A stretch of DNA of 64,000 nucleotides from Methylobacterium sp. J-090. Its GTDB lineage: Bacteria > Pseudomonadota > Alphaproteobacteria > Rhizobiales > Beijerinckiaceae. The translations under genes were made by a program, and so were the position numbers. Location: contig NZ_JAKSXV010000106.1 in NCBI RefSeq assembly GCF_022829345.1, forward strand, positions 186,001 to 250,000. The letters run 5' to 3'. Positions 29,496 to 39,715 of this stretch are shown here, piece by piece (positions within the stretch are counted from its first letter, which is position 1; every line of letters begins with the position of its first letter). The notes under the pieces were generated by a model. That model saw nothing but the letters and a program-made list of their open reading frames with translations. It did not search any database and was not told where the DNA came from.

Positions 29496-30950
29496 ATGAC
29501 CGTCGCCCAATCCGTCCTGCCCGCGCTCTGGCCCGCCCTGCCGGAGCTGATCCTCGGTGTCGGCGTCCTCGTCCTGATCCTCTACGGATCGTTCCGGGGC
29601 GAGCGCTCCGCCGAGGGCGTCAATGTCGGCGCCCTGCTGCTGCTGATCCTGGCGCTGTTCGTGGTCATGTCCCAGTCGGGCACCAAGGTGACGACCCTCA
29701 ATGGCGCGTTCATCGTCGACGGCTTCTCGAAGGTGATGAAGGCCCTGATCCTGCTGGGCTCCGCCGCCTCGATCCTGCTGTCGCGCGACTATTTCCAGCG
29801 CGAGCGGATCGACCGGTTCGAGTTCCCGATCCTCATCGTCCTGTGCACCCTCGGCATGCTGGTCATGGCCTCGGCCAACGACCTCATCTCCCTCTATCTC
29901 GGCCTCGAACTCCAGTCGCTCGCCGCCTACGTCATCGCGGCCTTCCACCGCGACAACCTGAAATCGACGGAAGCCGGGCTGAAGTACTTCGTCCTCGGGG
30001 CGCTCTCGTCGGGCATGCTGCTCTACGGCTCGTCCCTGGTCTACGGCTTTACCGGCACGGTCTCGTTCCCCGGCATCGTCGCCGCCCTGAACGACGCGAA
30101 TGTTGGCTTCGGTCTCGTCCTCGGCATCGTGTTCGTGGCCGCCGGTGTCGCCTTCAAGCTCGCGGCTGTGCCGTTCCACATGTGGACGCCGGACGTCTAC
30201 GAGGGCTCGCCGACGCCCGTCACCGCGTTCTTCGCCTCGGCCCCCAAGATGGCCGCCATGGCCATGACCGTGCGGATCTTCATAGGGGCCTTCCCCGACG
30301 TGACGGCGGTCTGGCAGCAGATTATCGTGTTCGTCGCCATCGCCTCCATGGCGCTGGGGTCCTTTGCGGCCATCGGGCAGCGCTCCATCAAGCGCCTGAT
30401 GGCGTATTCCTCCATCGGCAATGTCGGCTACGCCCTCGTCGGTCTGGCGGCGAGTTCGCAGGCGGGCATCAGCGGCGTGGTGATCTACATGATCATCTAC
30501 CTCGCCATGACACTCGGCGCCTTCGCGGTGATCCTGTCGCTTCGCCGCGGCGGCCAGATGTTCGAGACCGTGGACGACCTCTCGGGCCTGTCGCGCACCC
30601 ATCCGGTCCTGGCGTTCTGCCTCGCCGCGATGATGTTCTCGCTCGCCGGCATCCCGCCGCTCGCCGGATTCTTCGCGAAGTTCTACGTCTTCGCCGCAGC
30701 CATCGAGGCCAACCTCGTGGCGCTCGCCATCATCGGCGTCGTCACCAGCGTTGTCGGGGCGTTCTACTATCTCCGCCTCGTCAAGGTGATGTACTTCGAC
30801 GAGCCACTGGCGCCCTACGATCCCATGGCGCCAGGCCTGCGCATCGTGCTCGGCCTATCGAGCGCCGTCGTGATCCTGTTCGTGCTGCTGCCGGCTCCCC
30901 TCGTGGGGGCTGCGGGAGCGGCCGCGAAGTCGCTGTTCGCCGGGTCCTGA
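29496..30950 (+). CDS. nuoN: NADH-quinone oxidoreductase subunit N
   Basis: ND2-type antiporter-like subunit, 484 residues, 14 helices; last complex I gene. Signatures: LISLYLGLELQSLAAYVIAAF (channel Glu), VAFKLAAVPFHMWTPDVYEG and GQRSIKRLMAYSSIGNVGYAL. birA starts 10 bp downstream, so the transcript probably continues into it. Confidence 0.96.
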   Translation: MTVAQSVLPALWPALPELILGVGVLVLILYGSFRGERSAEGVNVGALLLLILALFVVMSQSGTKVTTLNGAFIVDGFSKVMKALILLGSAASILLSRDYFQRERIDRFEFPILIVLCTLGMLVMASANDLISLYLGLELQSLAAYVIAAFHRDNLKSTEAGLKYFVLGALSSGMLLYGSSLVYGFTGTVSFPGIVAALNDANVGFGLVLGIVFVAAGVAFKLAAVPFHMWTPDVYEGSPTPVTAFFASAPKMAAMAMTVRIFIGAFPDVTAVWQQIIVFVAIASMALGSFAAIGQRSIKRLMAYSSIGNVGYALVGLAASSQAGISGVVIYMIIYLAMTLGAFAVILSLRRGGQMFETVDDLSGLSRTHPVLAFCLAAMMFSLAGIPPLAGFFAKFYVFAAAIEANLVALAIIGVVTSVVGAFYYLRLVKVMYFDEPLAPYDPMAPGLRIVLGLSSAVVILFVLLPAPLVGAAGAAAKSLFAGS

Positions 30951-30960
30951 GGCCCGAGCC

Positions 30961-31740
30961 TTGAGCGGCTACCGCCTCGGGGGCCTCGCGCGGGCGGATG
31001 GGCATCGGCTGCACGTTCACGACAGCCTCGGCTCCACCAACACCGAGGCCCTGGAGCGGGCGCGTGCCGGCGAGGCCGGCCCCCTCTGGGTGGTGGCCCA
31101 TCGCCAAACCTCCGGGCGCGGCCGGTGTGGCAACACCTGGGCCTCCTCGCCCGGCAATCTCACGGTGAGCCTGCTCTGGCCGGTTCACGATGTCGATCCG
31201 GCCGACGTGCCAACCCTCGGTTTCGTCGCCGGAATCGGTCTGATGGGAGCCTTTCGCGGAGCAGGGATTGACGGCGTCGCGTTGAAGTGGCCGAACGATA
31301 TCCTGGCCTCCGGGGCCAAACTCGCCGGCCTCCTTCTGGAAGCCGAGACGCTCGCCGGCGGGCGGCGCTGCGTGGTCATGGGCTTCGGCGTCAACGTCGC
31401 TGCGGCACCGGAGGGCTTGCCTTATCCGGCTACGTGCCTCAGGCAGATGCAGCACGCCACGCGCGCCGAGGATCTATTCGTCCATCTGACGGACGGGATC
31501 GTCGACGCCGCGCGAGTGTGGGATCGTGGCCGGGGATTCTCGAGGATCCGCGAACGCTGGATCGCCGACGCGGCCGGGATCGGCGCGACGGTGACCGTTC
31601 AGACCGGCGACACCCGCGTGCAAGGAATTTTCGAGACGATCGACGGGGCGGGGCGGCTCGTCGTCCGATCGGAGGATGGAACGCGACGGACCGTGACGGC
31701 GGGCGAGGTGCATCTGGGTACGGCCGCGACGGCGGCTTGA
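30961..31740 (+). CDS. birA: Biotin-[acetyl-CoA-carboxylase] ligase
   Basis: Makes biotinyl-AMP and transfers biotin to the carrier lysine of acetyl-CoA carboxylase and other carboxylases. 259 residues, TTG start 10 bp after nuoN. Class I: the biotin-loop motif SGRGRCGNTW is at 51-60 and KWPND at 109-113, but there is no N-terminal helix-turn-helix, so it is not a repressor. The small C-terminal domain holds a final EVHLG strand. Position after nuoN is conserved in related bacteria. Confidence 0.92.
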   Translation: MSGYRLGGLARADGHRLHVHDSLGSTNTEALERARAGEAGPLWVVAHRQTSGRGRCGNTWASSPGNLTVSLLWPVHDVDPADVPTLGFVAGIGLMGAFRGAGIDGVALKWPNDILASGAKLAGLLLEAETLAGGRRCVVMGFGVNVAAAPEGLPYPATCLRQMQHATRAEDLFVHLTDGIVDAARVWDRGRGFSRIRERWIADAAGIGATVTVQTGDTRVQGIFETIDGAGRLVVRSEDGTRRTVTAGEVHLGTAATAA

Positions 31741-31753
31741 GGTTTAGGTGAAG

Positions 31754-33427
31754 ATGACGACAGGGCAAGACGAACTCGTCTTCGTGCCGCTCGGCGGCGT
31801 GGGCGAGATCGGCATGAACGCGGCATTGTACGGCTTCGGGCCGGCCAAGCGTCGCAAGTGGATCATGGTCGATTGTGGCATGGGCTTCGCCGGGGAAGAG
31901 GGCTTTCCCGGTATCGACCTCATGTTCCCGGACCTGAGCTTCATCGAGGAGCGCAAGGACGATCTGCTGGGGATCTTCATCACCCACGCGCACGAGGACC
32001 ACATCGGCGCCATCGGTGAGCTGTGGCCCAAGCTCAAGGCGCCGGTCTACGCCACGCGCTTTGCCAAGAACCTGCTGGAGGCCCGCCGCCTCAGCGAACC
32101 GGGTGCGCCGAAGGTTGTGCTCAAGGAGATCCAAGCCGGACGCCGCGTCCAGCTCGGGCCCTTCGACATCGAGTACATCCCGGTTTCGCACTCGATTCCC
32201 GAGTCGAATGCGGTGGCCATCCGCACGCCCCATGGCCTGTTGCTCCATACCGGCGACTGGAAGCTCGATCCGACCCCGATTCTCGGCGACGTGACCTCCG
32301 AGGCGACGTTCCGGGCGCTGGGCGACGAGGGCATCCTCGCCATGATCAGCGATTCGACCAACGTGGTGCGCGAGGGCCGGTCTCCGAGCGAGGCCGAGGT
32401 CGCCGCCACCCTGCGCGAGCTGATCTCGGAGGCGCCCCACCGGGTCGCCGTCACCACCTTCGCGTCCAACGTGGCGCGGATGCGCGCCGTCGCGGAAGCT
32501 GCTCAGGCTTGCGGCCGCGAGGTCGTCGCCGTCGGTCGCGCCATGGACCGGGTGATCGGGGTCGCCCGCGAATGCGGCTTCCTCGACGGCCTTCCCGAGT
32601 TCCGATCGGCCGACGCCTACGGATACCTGCCGCGCGACAAGGTGGTGTGCCTGCTCACCGGCTCGCAGGGCGAGGAGCGGGCGGCGCTGGCCCGCGTCTC
32701 GCGCGACGACCATCCCGACGTGACCCTCGCGTCCGGAGACCGGGTGATCTTCTCCTCCCGCGCCATTCCGGGCAACGAGCGGGCGGTGGGGGCGATCATC
32801 AACGATCTGATCAATGCCGGCATCGAGGTGGTGACCGACCGGACGAAGCTCGTCCACGTCTCGGGCCATCCCCGGCGCGACGAGATGGCCGAGATGTACG
32901 CCTGGACCCGGCCTCAGACGGCGATCCCCGTTCACGGCGAGGCCCTGCACCTCGACGAGCACGCGCGCTTCGCCCGGGCCCAGGGCGTGCCGAACATCGT
33001 CAAGGCCCGCAACGGAAGCGTCGTGCGCCTCGCCCCCGGCACGCCGGAAATCGTGGATCACGTCAAGGCCGGCCGCCTGTTCAAGGATGGCAACATCCTG
33101 ATCGATGCCAAGGACCGGGCGATCCCCGAGCGCCGCAAGCTCGCGCAGGCCGGTCTCGTCTCCGTGGCCATCGCCATCGACGAGCAGGGCGAGGTCCTGG
33201 GCGAACCGGCCATCGACATCATTGGCCTGCCCAACCGCGGCCGGAACGGTCAGCCTATGCTGGACGTGGTGATCGAGTGCGTGTCCCGGACTCTTTCCGG
33301 CCTGTCCAAGGTCAAGCGCCGGGATGCCGAAGCCGTCGAGAAGGCTGTCGATCGGGCGATCCGCTCGGGCGTCAACGAAACTTGGGGCAAGAAGCCCGCC
33401 TGTCACGTGCAGGTGGTGGAAGTCTGA
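31754..33427 (+). CDS. rnj: Ribonuclease J
   Basis: Metallo-beta-lactamase/beta-CASP ribonuclease with 5'-exo and endonuclease activity, used in rRNA and mRNA maturation in alphaproteobacteria. 557 residues from ATG 31754. Zinc motif THAHEDH lies near 77-83, further ligands in HSIPESNA and LLHTGDWK; the beta-CASP part has SDSTNV and the C-terminal motif VSGHPRRDE. GTG 31748 is an alternative start two codons upstream; family alignment from memory favours the ATG. Ends before a large palindromic element that can act as terminator. Confidence 0.92.
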   Translation: MTTGQDELVFVPLGGVGEIGMNAALYGFGPAKRRKWIMVDCGMGFAGEEGFPGIDLMFPDLSFIEERKDDLLGIFITHAHEDHIGAIGELWPKLKAPVYATRFAKNLLEARRLSEPGAPKVVLKEIQAGRRVQLGPFDIEYIPVSHSIPESNAVAIRTPHGLLLHTGDWKLDPTPILGDVTSEATFRALGDEGILAMISDSTNVVREGRSPSEAEVAATLRELISEAPHRVAVTTFASNVARMRAVAEAAQACGREVVAVGRAMDRVIGVARECGFLDGLPEFRSADAYGYLPRDKVVCLLTGSQGEERAALARVSRDDHPDVTLASGDRVIFSSRAIPGNERAVGAIINDLINAGIEVVTDRTKLVHVSGHPRRDEMAEMYAWTRPQTAIPVHGEALHLDEHARFARAQGVPNIVKARNGSVVRLAPGTPEIVDHVKAGRLFKDGNILIDAKDRAIPERRKLAQAGLVSVAIAIDEQGEVLGEPAIDIIGLPNRGRNGQPMLDVVIECVSRTLSGLSKVKRRDAEAVEKAVDRAIRSGVNETWGKKPACHVQVVEV

Positions 33428-33461
33428 GGACGTGGCGGGTGGGACGCGCGTCCCGCCCGTA

Positions 33462-33542
33462 CCCTCGTCCCGAGGTGCCGCAGCGGAGCGAGGGCGTCTT
33501 TCGCAAACGCCGATGCGGCCTCTCAGGACGAGGGCGTTTTTT
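33462..33542 (+). repeat. Large palindromic intergenic repeat / terminator after rnj
   Basis: Arms of 21 bases (33462-33482 and 33514-33534) match at 18 of 21 positions when one is complemented; two of the three mismatches allow G:U pairs. The right arm runs into CGTTTTTT (33535-33542), so the RNA forms a terminator. The sequence (CCTCGTCC-GAGG-GCCGC...AGGACGAGG) resembles palindromic repeats I recall scattered in Rhizobiales intergenic regions. A second palindrome (GGGACGCGCGTCCC) lies just upstream, near 33440-33455. Confidence 0.65.
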
Positions 33543-33571
33543 CGAGATCGAGCGCACAGGGAGATGAAAAC

Positions 33572-33976
33572 ATGATCGGACGCCTCAACCACGTCGCCAT
33601 CGCCGTGCGCGATCTCGATGCCGCCTGCGCCATCTATCGTGACACCCTGGGCGCCACCGTCACCGAGCCGCTGCCGCAACCCGAGCACGGCGTCACGGTC
33701 GTGTTCGTGAATTTGCCCAACAGCAAGGTCGAGCTCATGGCGCCGCTCGGCGAGGGGTCGCCCATCGAGAGCTTCGTCGAGCGCAACCCCAACGGCGGCG
33801 TGCACCACGTCTGCTACGAGGTCGATGATATCCTGGCCGCCCGCGACAAGCTCAAGGCTCAGGGCGCGCGGGTGCTCGGCACCGGCGAGCCCAAGATCGG
33901 CGCCCACGGCAAGCCGGTGCTGTTCCTCCATCCCAAGGATTTCCTCGGCACCTTGGTCGAGCTGGAGCAGGTCTGA
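33572..33976 (+). CDS. mce: Methylmalonyl-CoA epimerase
   Basis: Interconverts (2R)- and (2S)-methylmalonyl-CoA in the propionyl-CoA/ethylmalonyl-CoA routes, which matter for methylotrophic growth. 134 residues, VOC fold with both half-modules: LNHVAIAVRDLDAACAIYRD (His7 as metal ligand), GGVHHVCYEVDD, and a C-terminal GTLVELEQ with a metal-binding Glu near 130. The position between RNase J and DUF1467/proS is conserved in alphaproteobacteria. Confidence 0.93.
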   Translation: MIGRLNHVAIAVRDLDAACAIYRDTLGATVTEPLPQPEHGVTVVFVNLPNSKVELMAPLGEGSPIESFVERNPNGGVHHVCYEVDDILAARDKLKAQGARVLGTGEPKIGAHGKPVLFLHPKDFLGTLVELEQV

Positions 33977-33981
33977 CCCGC

Positions 33982-34317
33982 GTGGGCGCCGTCCTCCACA
34001 CCGTCGCCGCCTCGACACTGCGGACGCTCGGCGCCATGCTGGTGGTCATCGGCCTCGTGGTCGTGGTGGCGGTGAGCCAGTTCCGGCTCACGGTGTTCGG
34101 CGCCTTCGCCCTCTACTTCGTGGTGTGGTGGACGCTGCTGTTCGTGATGCTGCCCATCCGCAATCAGGCTGAGACCGATCCGGCCCGGGTCGTCCCGGGC
34201 CAGGATCTCGGCGCTCCGGCCTCGCCGCGCCTGCGCGAGAAGGCGCTCTGGACCACGCTGCTCTCCGGCGTGGTGTTCCTCGTCGCAATCCCTGTTTTCG
34301 AACTGACCGGCTTGTAA
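33982..34317 (+). CDS. DUF1467 family membrane protein
   Basis: 111 residues, GTG start 5 bp after mce. Two membrane helices (about 17-53, probably folded as one long hydrophobic region, and about 90-108) flank a hydrophilic loop with the conserved LPIRNQAETDP segment that marks the family. Function unknown; almost always found beside mce and proS. A strong terminator follows, ending the transcript that may begin as far up as nuoA. Confidence 0.9.
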   Translation: MGAVLHTVAASTLRTLGAMLVVIGLVVVVAVSQFRLTVFGAFALYFVVWWTLLFVMLPIRNQAETDPARVVPGQDLGAPASPRLREKALWTTLLSGVVFLVAIPVFELTGL

Positions 34318-34353
34318 TCGTTTCTCGATCCGTCCCCAGCGAGCGGGCATAAA

Positions 34354-34379
34354 AAAAGCAAGGCCTGAGCCTTGCTTTT
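34354..34379. terminator. Strong bidirectional-type terminator
   Basis: AAAAGCAAGGC (34354-34364), loop CTGA, GCCTTGCTTTT (34369-34379), preceded by further A residues. An 11-bp stem with A-run and U-run on either side. It separates the nuo/mce transcript from proS. Confidence 0.93.
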
Positions 34380-34721
34380 ATGAAGACGGTCGATGGCGCA
34401 GCCTATTTATCTCACGCATCTTGACGGCGTGGCGGCTGATTGTTCCTCCCAAGACTCGGGCATGTCGCGGCCTCTGACGGGCTTTGCGACCAGCACCGGG
34501 CGCTTATAGGAACAGGAGTTCCCATTGTCACCTCGTGAGAGATCAAATCCGGCGCTTTTCTACCGGAAACGCACGGATCTGTTACCGACCGCACCGAAAC
34601 GCCGATCGAGCGGGGCCACGCGGGTTCGCGGTGTCGCCCGGCTGCGCTTGTATTTTCCCGATGCAATGTGTTGTGTGCCCCGGCGCGCCCGATAGTTCGG
34701 CGCGTTGGTCCAGGGCCTTCC
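34380..34721 (+). other. 342-bp non-coding region upstream of proS
   Basis: Between the terminator and the proS start I see no protein-coding region, tRNA or riboswitch core. It must contain the proS promoter; TTGACG at about 34420 has no good -10 partner. The GC content is a little lower than in the flanking genes. No T-box-like structure is recognisable. Confidence 0.5.
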
Positions 34722-36047
34722 ATGCGTCTCTCCCGCTATTTCCTCCCCACCTTGCGCGAGACGCCCAAGGAGGCCGAGATCGTCTCGCACCGCTTGATGC
34801 TGCGGGCTGGCCTCGTCCGGCAGGAGGCCGCCGGCATCTACGCCTGGTTGCCGCTGGGCCTGCGGGTGCTCAACCGGGTCTGCGCGGTGATTCGCGAGGA
34901 GCAGGATCGGGCCGGGGCCATCGAGATCCTGATGCCGTCGATCCAGTCGGCCGAACTCTGGAAGGAATCCGGGCGCTACGAGGCCTACGGCAAGGAGATG
35001 CTCCGGATCTCCGATCGTCACGACCGCGAGATGCTGTTCGGCCCCACCGCCGAGGAAGTCGTCACCGAGATCTTCCGCGGCAGCGTGCGGTCCTACAAGG
35101 ACCTGCCGAAGAACCTCTACCAGATCTCGTGGAAGTTCCGCGACGAGGTGCGGCCGCGCTTCGGCACCATGCGCTCGCGCGAGTTCCTGATGAAGGACGC
35201 CTACTCGTTCGACATCGATCAAGCCGCCGCCCGCCACGCCTACAACCGCATGTTCGTGGCGTACCTTCGCACCTTCGCGGGCCTCGGCCTGAAGGCGATC
35301 CCCATGCGGGCCGATACCGGCCCCATCGGCGGCGACCTCAGCCACGAATTCATCATCCTGGCCCAGACCGGCGAGAGCGAGGTGTACTGCGACCGTCAGT
35401 ATCTCGAATTCGAGACCCCGCCGGTCACCACCGATTTCGAGGATGTCGCCGGCCTCCAGGGGACCGTCGACCGTTGGACGTCGCATTACGCTGCGACCTC
35501 CGAGATGCACGAGCCGGCCGCCTTCGGCGAGGTGCCGGAGGTCAACCAGATGGCCGCGCGCGGCATCGAGGTCGGGCACATCTTCTACTTCGGTACCAAA
35601 TATTCCGAGCCCATGGGCGCCAAGGTCACCGGGCCCGATGGCGTCGAGCGCCCGGTCCATATGGGCTCCTACGGCATCGGCCCGAGCCGGTTAGTCGCCG
35701 CGATCATCGAGGCCTCCCACGACGAGGCCGGCATCATCTGGCCGGATTCCGTGGCGCCCTTCGACGTGGCGCTCATCAACCTCAAGACCGGGGATGCGGG
35801 GACGGACGCCGCCTGCACCGAGATCCAGGGGACCCTGGAGGCCGCCGGCCTCACCGTGCTGTACGACGACCGCGACGAGCGCCCGGGCGCCAAGTTCGCC
35901 ACCGCCGACCTCATCGGATTGCCCTGGCAGGTGATCGTCGGACCGCGCGGCCTCGCCGAGGGCAAGGTCGAGATCAAGCGCCGGGCCGGTGGCGAGCGCG
36001 AGACCATCGCGCCCATCGATCTTCTCGCCCGTCTGAAGCGGGCTTGA
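34722..36047 (+). CDS. proS: Prolyl-tRNA synthetase
   Basis: Class II aminoacyl-tRNA synthetase charging tRNA-Pro. 441 residues, the short alphaproteobacterial/eukaryote-like type without the INS editing domain. Motif 2 region: [33 protein letters not shown]; motif 3: [19 protein letters not shown]-terminal anticodon-binding domain from about 345. Start at ATG 34722 ([18 protein letters not shown]) matches the family; the frame is open 18 codons further upstream without family character. Confidence 0.95.
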   Translation: MRLSRYFLPTLRETPKEAEIVSHRLMLRAGLVRQEAAGIYAWLPLGLRVLNRVCAVIREEQDRAGAIEILMPSIQSAELWKESGRYEAYGKEMLRISDRHDREMLFGPTAEEVVTEIFRGSVRSYKDLPKNLYQISWKFRDEVRPRFGTMRSREFLMKDAYSFDIDQAAARHAYNRMFVAYLRTFAGLGLKAIPMRADTGPIGGDLSHEFIILAQTGESEVYCDRQYLEFETPPVTTDFEDVAGLQGTVDRWTSHYAATSEMHEPAAFGEVPEVNQMAARGIEVGHIFYFGTKYSEPMGAKVTGPDGVERPVHMGSYGIGPSRLVAAIIEASHDEAGIIWPDSVAPFDVALINLKTGDAGTDAACTEIQGTLEAAGLTVLYDDRDERPGAKFATADLIGLPWQVIVGPRGLAEGKVEIKRRAGGERETIAPIDLLARLKRA

Positions 36048-36054
36048 GCCCGCC

Positions 36055-37353
36055 ATGGCGGCGGCGCTGATGGATCGGCTCAAGGGCGTGCGGGGCCTGT
36101 TCAAGCGCGGGAGCACGCCGCCCTTCGCCGGTTTCGAGTGGATTCTGGCCGGACGGTATCTCCGCGCGCGGCGGCGCGGCGGCGGTGTCTCCGTGGTGGC
36201 GTTCTTCTCGGTCCTCGGCATCGCCCTCGGCGTCGCCACCCTCATCATCGTCCTGTCGGTGATGAATGGCTTTCGCACCGAACTCCTGTCGAAGATCGTC
36301 GGCATCAACGGCCACGTCTTCGTCACGCCCATCGACCGGCTGTTCACCGATTTCGAAGACCTCTCCGACCGGCTCTCGAAGGTCGCCGGGGTTCGCGCCG
36401 CGATTCCCCTGGTCGAGGGGCAAGCCTTCGCCTCCTCGCCCTACGGCGGCAGCGGCGTGCTCGTGCGCGGCATCCGGGCGGAGGATCTCGACAAGATCGG
36501 CAGCATCGCCAAGAACATTCGCGGCGGCACCCTGGAGGGTTTCGAGGACGGAACGGGCGTCGCCATCGGCCGGCGGCTCGCGGAGGCGCTGGGTCTCCAG
36601 GCCGGCGACAACATCACCCTCTCCACGCCGAAGGGCGCGACCACGCCGTTCGGCACGGCGCCGCGCACGAAGTCCTACACGGTCAAGGCGGTGTTCGAGA
36701 TCGGCATGACCGAGTTCGACGCGACCTTCGTGTTCATGCCGCTCGCCGAGTCCCAGGCCTTCTTCAACCGCGACGCCGATGTCAGCCTCATCGAGGTCTA
36801 CCTCGACAACGCCGACGGGGTCGCGGCCATGCGGCCCGACCTCGAGATGGCGGCCGAGCGCCCGGTGTTGCTCACGGACTGGCGCCAGCGCAACCGCACC
36901 TTCTTCGGCGCTCTGGAGGTGGAGCGGAACGTGATGTTCCTCATCCTCAGCCTCATCGTGGTGGTGGCGACCCTCAACATCGTCTCGGGACTCATCCTGC
37001 TCGTGCGCGACAAGTCGAGCGACATCGCCATCCTGCGCACCATGGGCGCCACGCCCGGCACGGTGATGCGGGTGTTCCTCATCAACGGGGCGCTGATCGG
37101 CATCGTCGGGACGCTGAGCGGCCTCGGCCTCGGCATCCTCATCACCCTGAACATCAAGCCGATCCAGCGCGTGCTGTTTCCCTCGGCCTGGGACCCCACC
37201 GTGCGGTTCCTGGCCGAGATCCCGGCTGAGATGAACACCCAAGAGATCACCGTGGTGGTCGTTACCTCCATCGCCCTGTCGCTCATCGCGACCCTGTATC
37301 CCTCGTGGCGTGCCGCCCGGCTCGATCCGGTGCAAGCGCTTCGCTACGGCTGA
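36055..37353 (+). CDS. lolC: Lipoprotein-releasing ABC transporter permease LolC/LolE
   Basis: Inner-membrane permease that extracts lipoproteins for transfer to LolA. 432 residues with the MacB/FtsX-type layout: membrane helix near 47-68 ([29 protein letters not shown] region), a large periplasmic domain, then three C-terminal helices (about 300-325, 345-375, 400-420). Only one LolC/E-type gene is present, so it probably forms a homodimer (LolF-like) with LolD. Starts 7 bp after proS; lolD follows at 20 bp. Confidence 0.9.
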   Translation: MAAALMDRLKGVRGLFKRGSTPPFAGFEWILAGRYLRARRRGGGVSVVAFFSVLGIALGVATLIIVLSVMNGFRTELLSKIVGINGHVFVTPIDRLFTDFEDLSDRLSKVAGVRAAIPLVEGQAFASSPYGGSGVLVRGIRAEDLDKIGSIAKNIRGGTLEGFEDGTGVAIGRRLAEALGLQAGDNITLSTPKGATTPFGTAPRTKSYTVKAVFEIGMTEFDATFVFMPLAESQAFFNRDADVSLIEVYLDNADGVAAMRPDLEMAAERPVLLTDWRQRNRTFFGALEVERNVMFLILSLIVVVATLNIVSGLILLVRDKSSDIAILRTMGATPGTVMRVFLINGALIGIVGTLSGLGLGILITLNIKPIQRVLFPSAWDPTVRFLAEIPAEMNTQEITVVVVTSIALSLIATLYPSWRAARLDPVQALRYG

Positions 37354-37373
37354 GCGAAAGCCTTAGGATTCCC

Positions 37374-38087
<714 letters not shown>

Positions 38088-38097
38088 TCCGCGCGCG

Positions 38098-39345
38098 TCA
38101 GCGCCCGATCAGGCGCTCGATCTCGTCGCAGGCGGCCGCCACCCCGTTCTCCCGCGTCATCCGGGCCTGAGCCTCCGCGCAGGCCCGCGCCACGGTGTCC
38201 GAGTCCAGGAGACGGGTCAGCACCTGTGCAGCCCGCACAGGAGTGAACCGGCGCCGGCCGAGCATGGCGCCGACGCCGAGGCGCCGAAGGCGCAGGCCTT
38301 CATCGAAATGGTCGAATGCCACCGGGACCACGAGCTGCGGCACGCCGGCGGCCAGGGCCTGGGCGACGGTGCCGATGCCGCCATGATGGATCAGGGCGGC
38401 GGCGCGCGGCAGCAGCGCGCTCAAGGGCGCGTAGGGCACGTGGATCACACCCGGGGGCAGATCCAGGGGCACCTGACCCGCCTCGGGGGCCAGCAGCACC
38501 CCGCGCCGGCCCGTGGACCGGCACAGGGCGCAGGCCGTGCGGAAGAAGGCCTGGCCCTGACGCATCGCCGAGCCGTAGGTGAACACCAGGGGCGCCGGGC
38601 CGGATGCGAGGAAGTCGCTCAGGTCCGGGTTCAGGGACGGGGTGTCGCCGAGGCGATCGACGAGGGGAAAGCCGACCTGCGCGGCCTGGGCCGGCCAATC
38701 GGCTTGCGGAGCCGTGAACCAGTCCGGAAACATCAGGAGAATCCGCGTCGGACTGTTCCACCAGTGCCGCAGGCGGCGCACGGGTGCGAGGTCGAGGCGC
38801 CGGCGCAGGGCGTTGAGCTTCGGCAGGGCGGCGGGGCCGATGACGTAGCGGTCAGCCCCCCGGCCGAGCCAGTGCCGCAGGCGGGACGGCAGGAGATGGG
38901 CGAGGGGGATGCCCGGCATCACCGGTGCCGCGTGCCGGCTCTCCACCAGCAGGGGCATCACGTGGACAGTGACGACGGGCAGGCCGAGCTTGTCTTGCGC
39001 CACGCGGGCGCCGAGGCCGAGGGTGGAGGCGACCACGAGGGTTTCGCCCGGCCGGCTCGTGCGGGCAAGCCAGTCGTAGGTCTGCTCCGTCGTCGGGGCG
39101 AGCTGATCGAACAGGACGAAGGCTCCCCGCCGCGGGTGCCACAGGTCAGGCACGCCCAAGGTCCGGTCGTAATCGGCCCGCGTCCCCAGGGCATGGAACG
39201 GCAGATGGGCGCGGGCCGCGAGCTGCGCGAAGGGGGCGGGCGCCGCCAGAACCGCTTCATGCCCACGCCGCACGAGTTCGGCCCCGAGACCGATGAAGGG
39301 AAGGACGTCACCGTGGGAGCCGACGGCCACCAGCTTGATGTGCAT
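38098..39345 (-). CDS. UGT-like glycosyltransferase (GT1/RhlB type)
   Basis: GT-B glycosyltransferase of the UDP-glucuronosyl/rhamnosyltransferase group, acting on a lipid or small molecule. 415 residues. N-terminus MHIKLVAVGSHGDVLPFIGLG is the acceptor-domain start. The donor-site signature near 315-350 reads IHHGGIGTVAQALAAGVPQLVVP, with FDHF following. No signal peptide. Likely monocistronic: convergent with lolD, divergent from the SOS/dnaE region. Sugar donor and acceptor cannot be told from sequence. Confidence 0.85.
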   Translation of the reverse strand: MHIKLVAVGSHGDVLPFIGLGAELVRRGHEAVLAAPAPFAQLAARAHLPFHALGTRADYDRTLGVPDLWHPRRGAFVLFDQLAPTTEQTYDWLARTSRPGETLVVASTLGLGARVAQDKLGLPVVTVHVMPLLVESRHAAPVMPGIPLAHLLPSRLRHWLGRGADRYVIGPAALPKLNALRRRLDLAPVRRLRHWWNSPTRILLMFPDWFTAPQADWPAQAAQVGFPLVDRLGDTPSLNPDLSDFLASGPAPLVFTYGSAMRQGQAFFRTACALCRSTGRRGVLLAPEAGQVPLDLPPGVIHVPYAPLSALLPRAAALIHHGGIGTVAQALAAGVPQLVVPVAFDHFDEGLRLRRLGVGAMLGRRRFTPVRAAQVLTRLLDSDTVARACAEAQARMTRENGVAAACDEIERLIGR

Positions 39346-39668
39346 GATCTGTCTGCGATGCGGGACCCGGATGTCCCGCTGAAATAGGCAGAGCGTCCGT
39401 CTTCGCCATCCTGTGGTTGTGACCGCGGCATCGGCGCAGCGTTTTCGCGGGCAGCAATGTGCTGGATCTCACGGAGACCGAACGTTTTCAGAACTGGGAA
39501 GGAGCGGATTTTCTTCGCCGCACCAGACAGTTCCGAGGGTGATTTCTGATGCATCGTCGAGCTTGGCGCTGCCGCATCGCCTGAATCCGTGCGGACATCG
39601 TGCGACCGCCCGCTGCTTCACATTTCGTTGACTCTGAAGCGTGTCGAGCCGTCTTTCCGCTTTACAAG
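39346..39668. other. Non-coding region before the SOS box
   Basis: About 320 bp with lower GC than the genes around it. Short open frames exist (for example 39413-39631) but their composition is not protein-like. It should hold the promoter of the minus-strand glycosyltransferase. TTGACT at 39628-39633 could be a -35 element for rightward transcription, but no good -10 is at the expected distance. Confidence 0.4.
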
Positions 39669-39683
39669 GAACAAAACAAGAAC
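39669..39683 (+). promoter_or_regulatory. LexA (SOS) box, alphaproteobacterial type
   Basis: GAACAAAACAAGAAC: GAAC, seven bases, GAAC. This is an exact match to the direct-repeat LexA operator of alphaproteobacteria (GTTC-N7-GTTC on the other strand). It lies between TTTACA (39661-39666) and AAAACT (39684-39689), which could be -35 and -10 hexamers at 17-base spacing, so LexA would block RNA polymerase. The next start codon downstream is that of a 34-codon frame at 39716; dnaE begins at 39919. Confidence 0.65.
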
Positions 39684-39715
39684 AAAACTGAAGCTCTCAA
39701 CGAAAGGCGCTTCCC

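Noticed and set aside
31439-34018. 859-codon minus-strand frame opposite rnj and mce
   Set aside because: Antisense shadow of rnj and mce, both of which have clear family motifs on the plus strand.
34380-34721. Possible T-box or other riboswitch before proS
   Set aside because: No specifier stem or T-box consensus visible, and T-boxes are not expected in alphaproteobacteria.
39413-39631. 72-codon plus-strand frame upstream of the SOS box
   Set aside because: No ribosome-binding site and no protein-like pattern; runs through probable promoter sequence.
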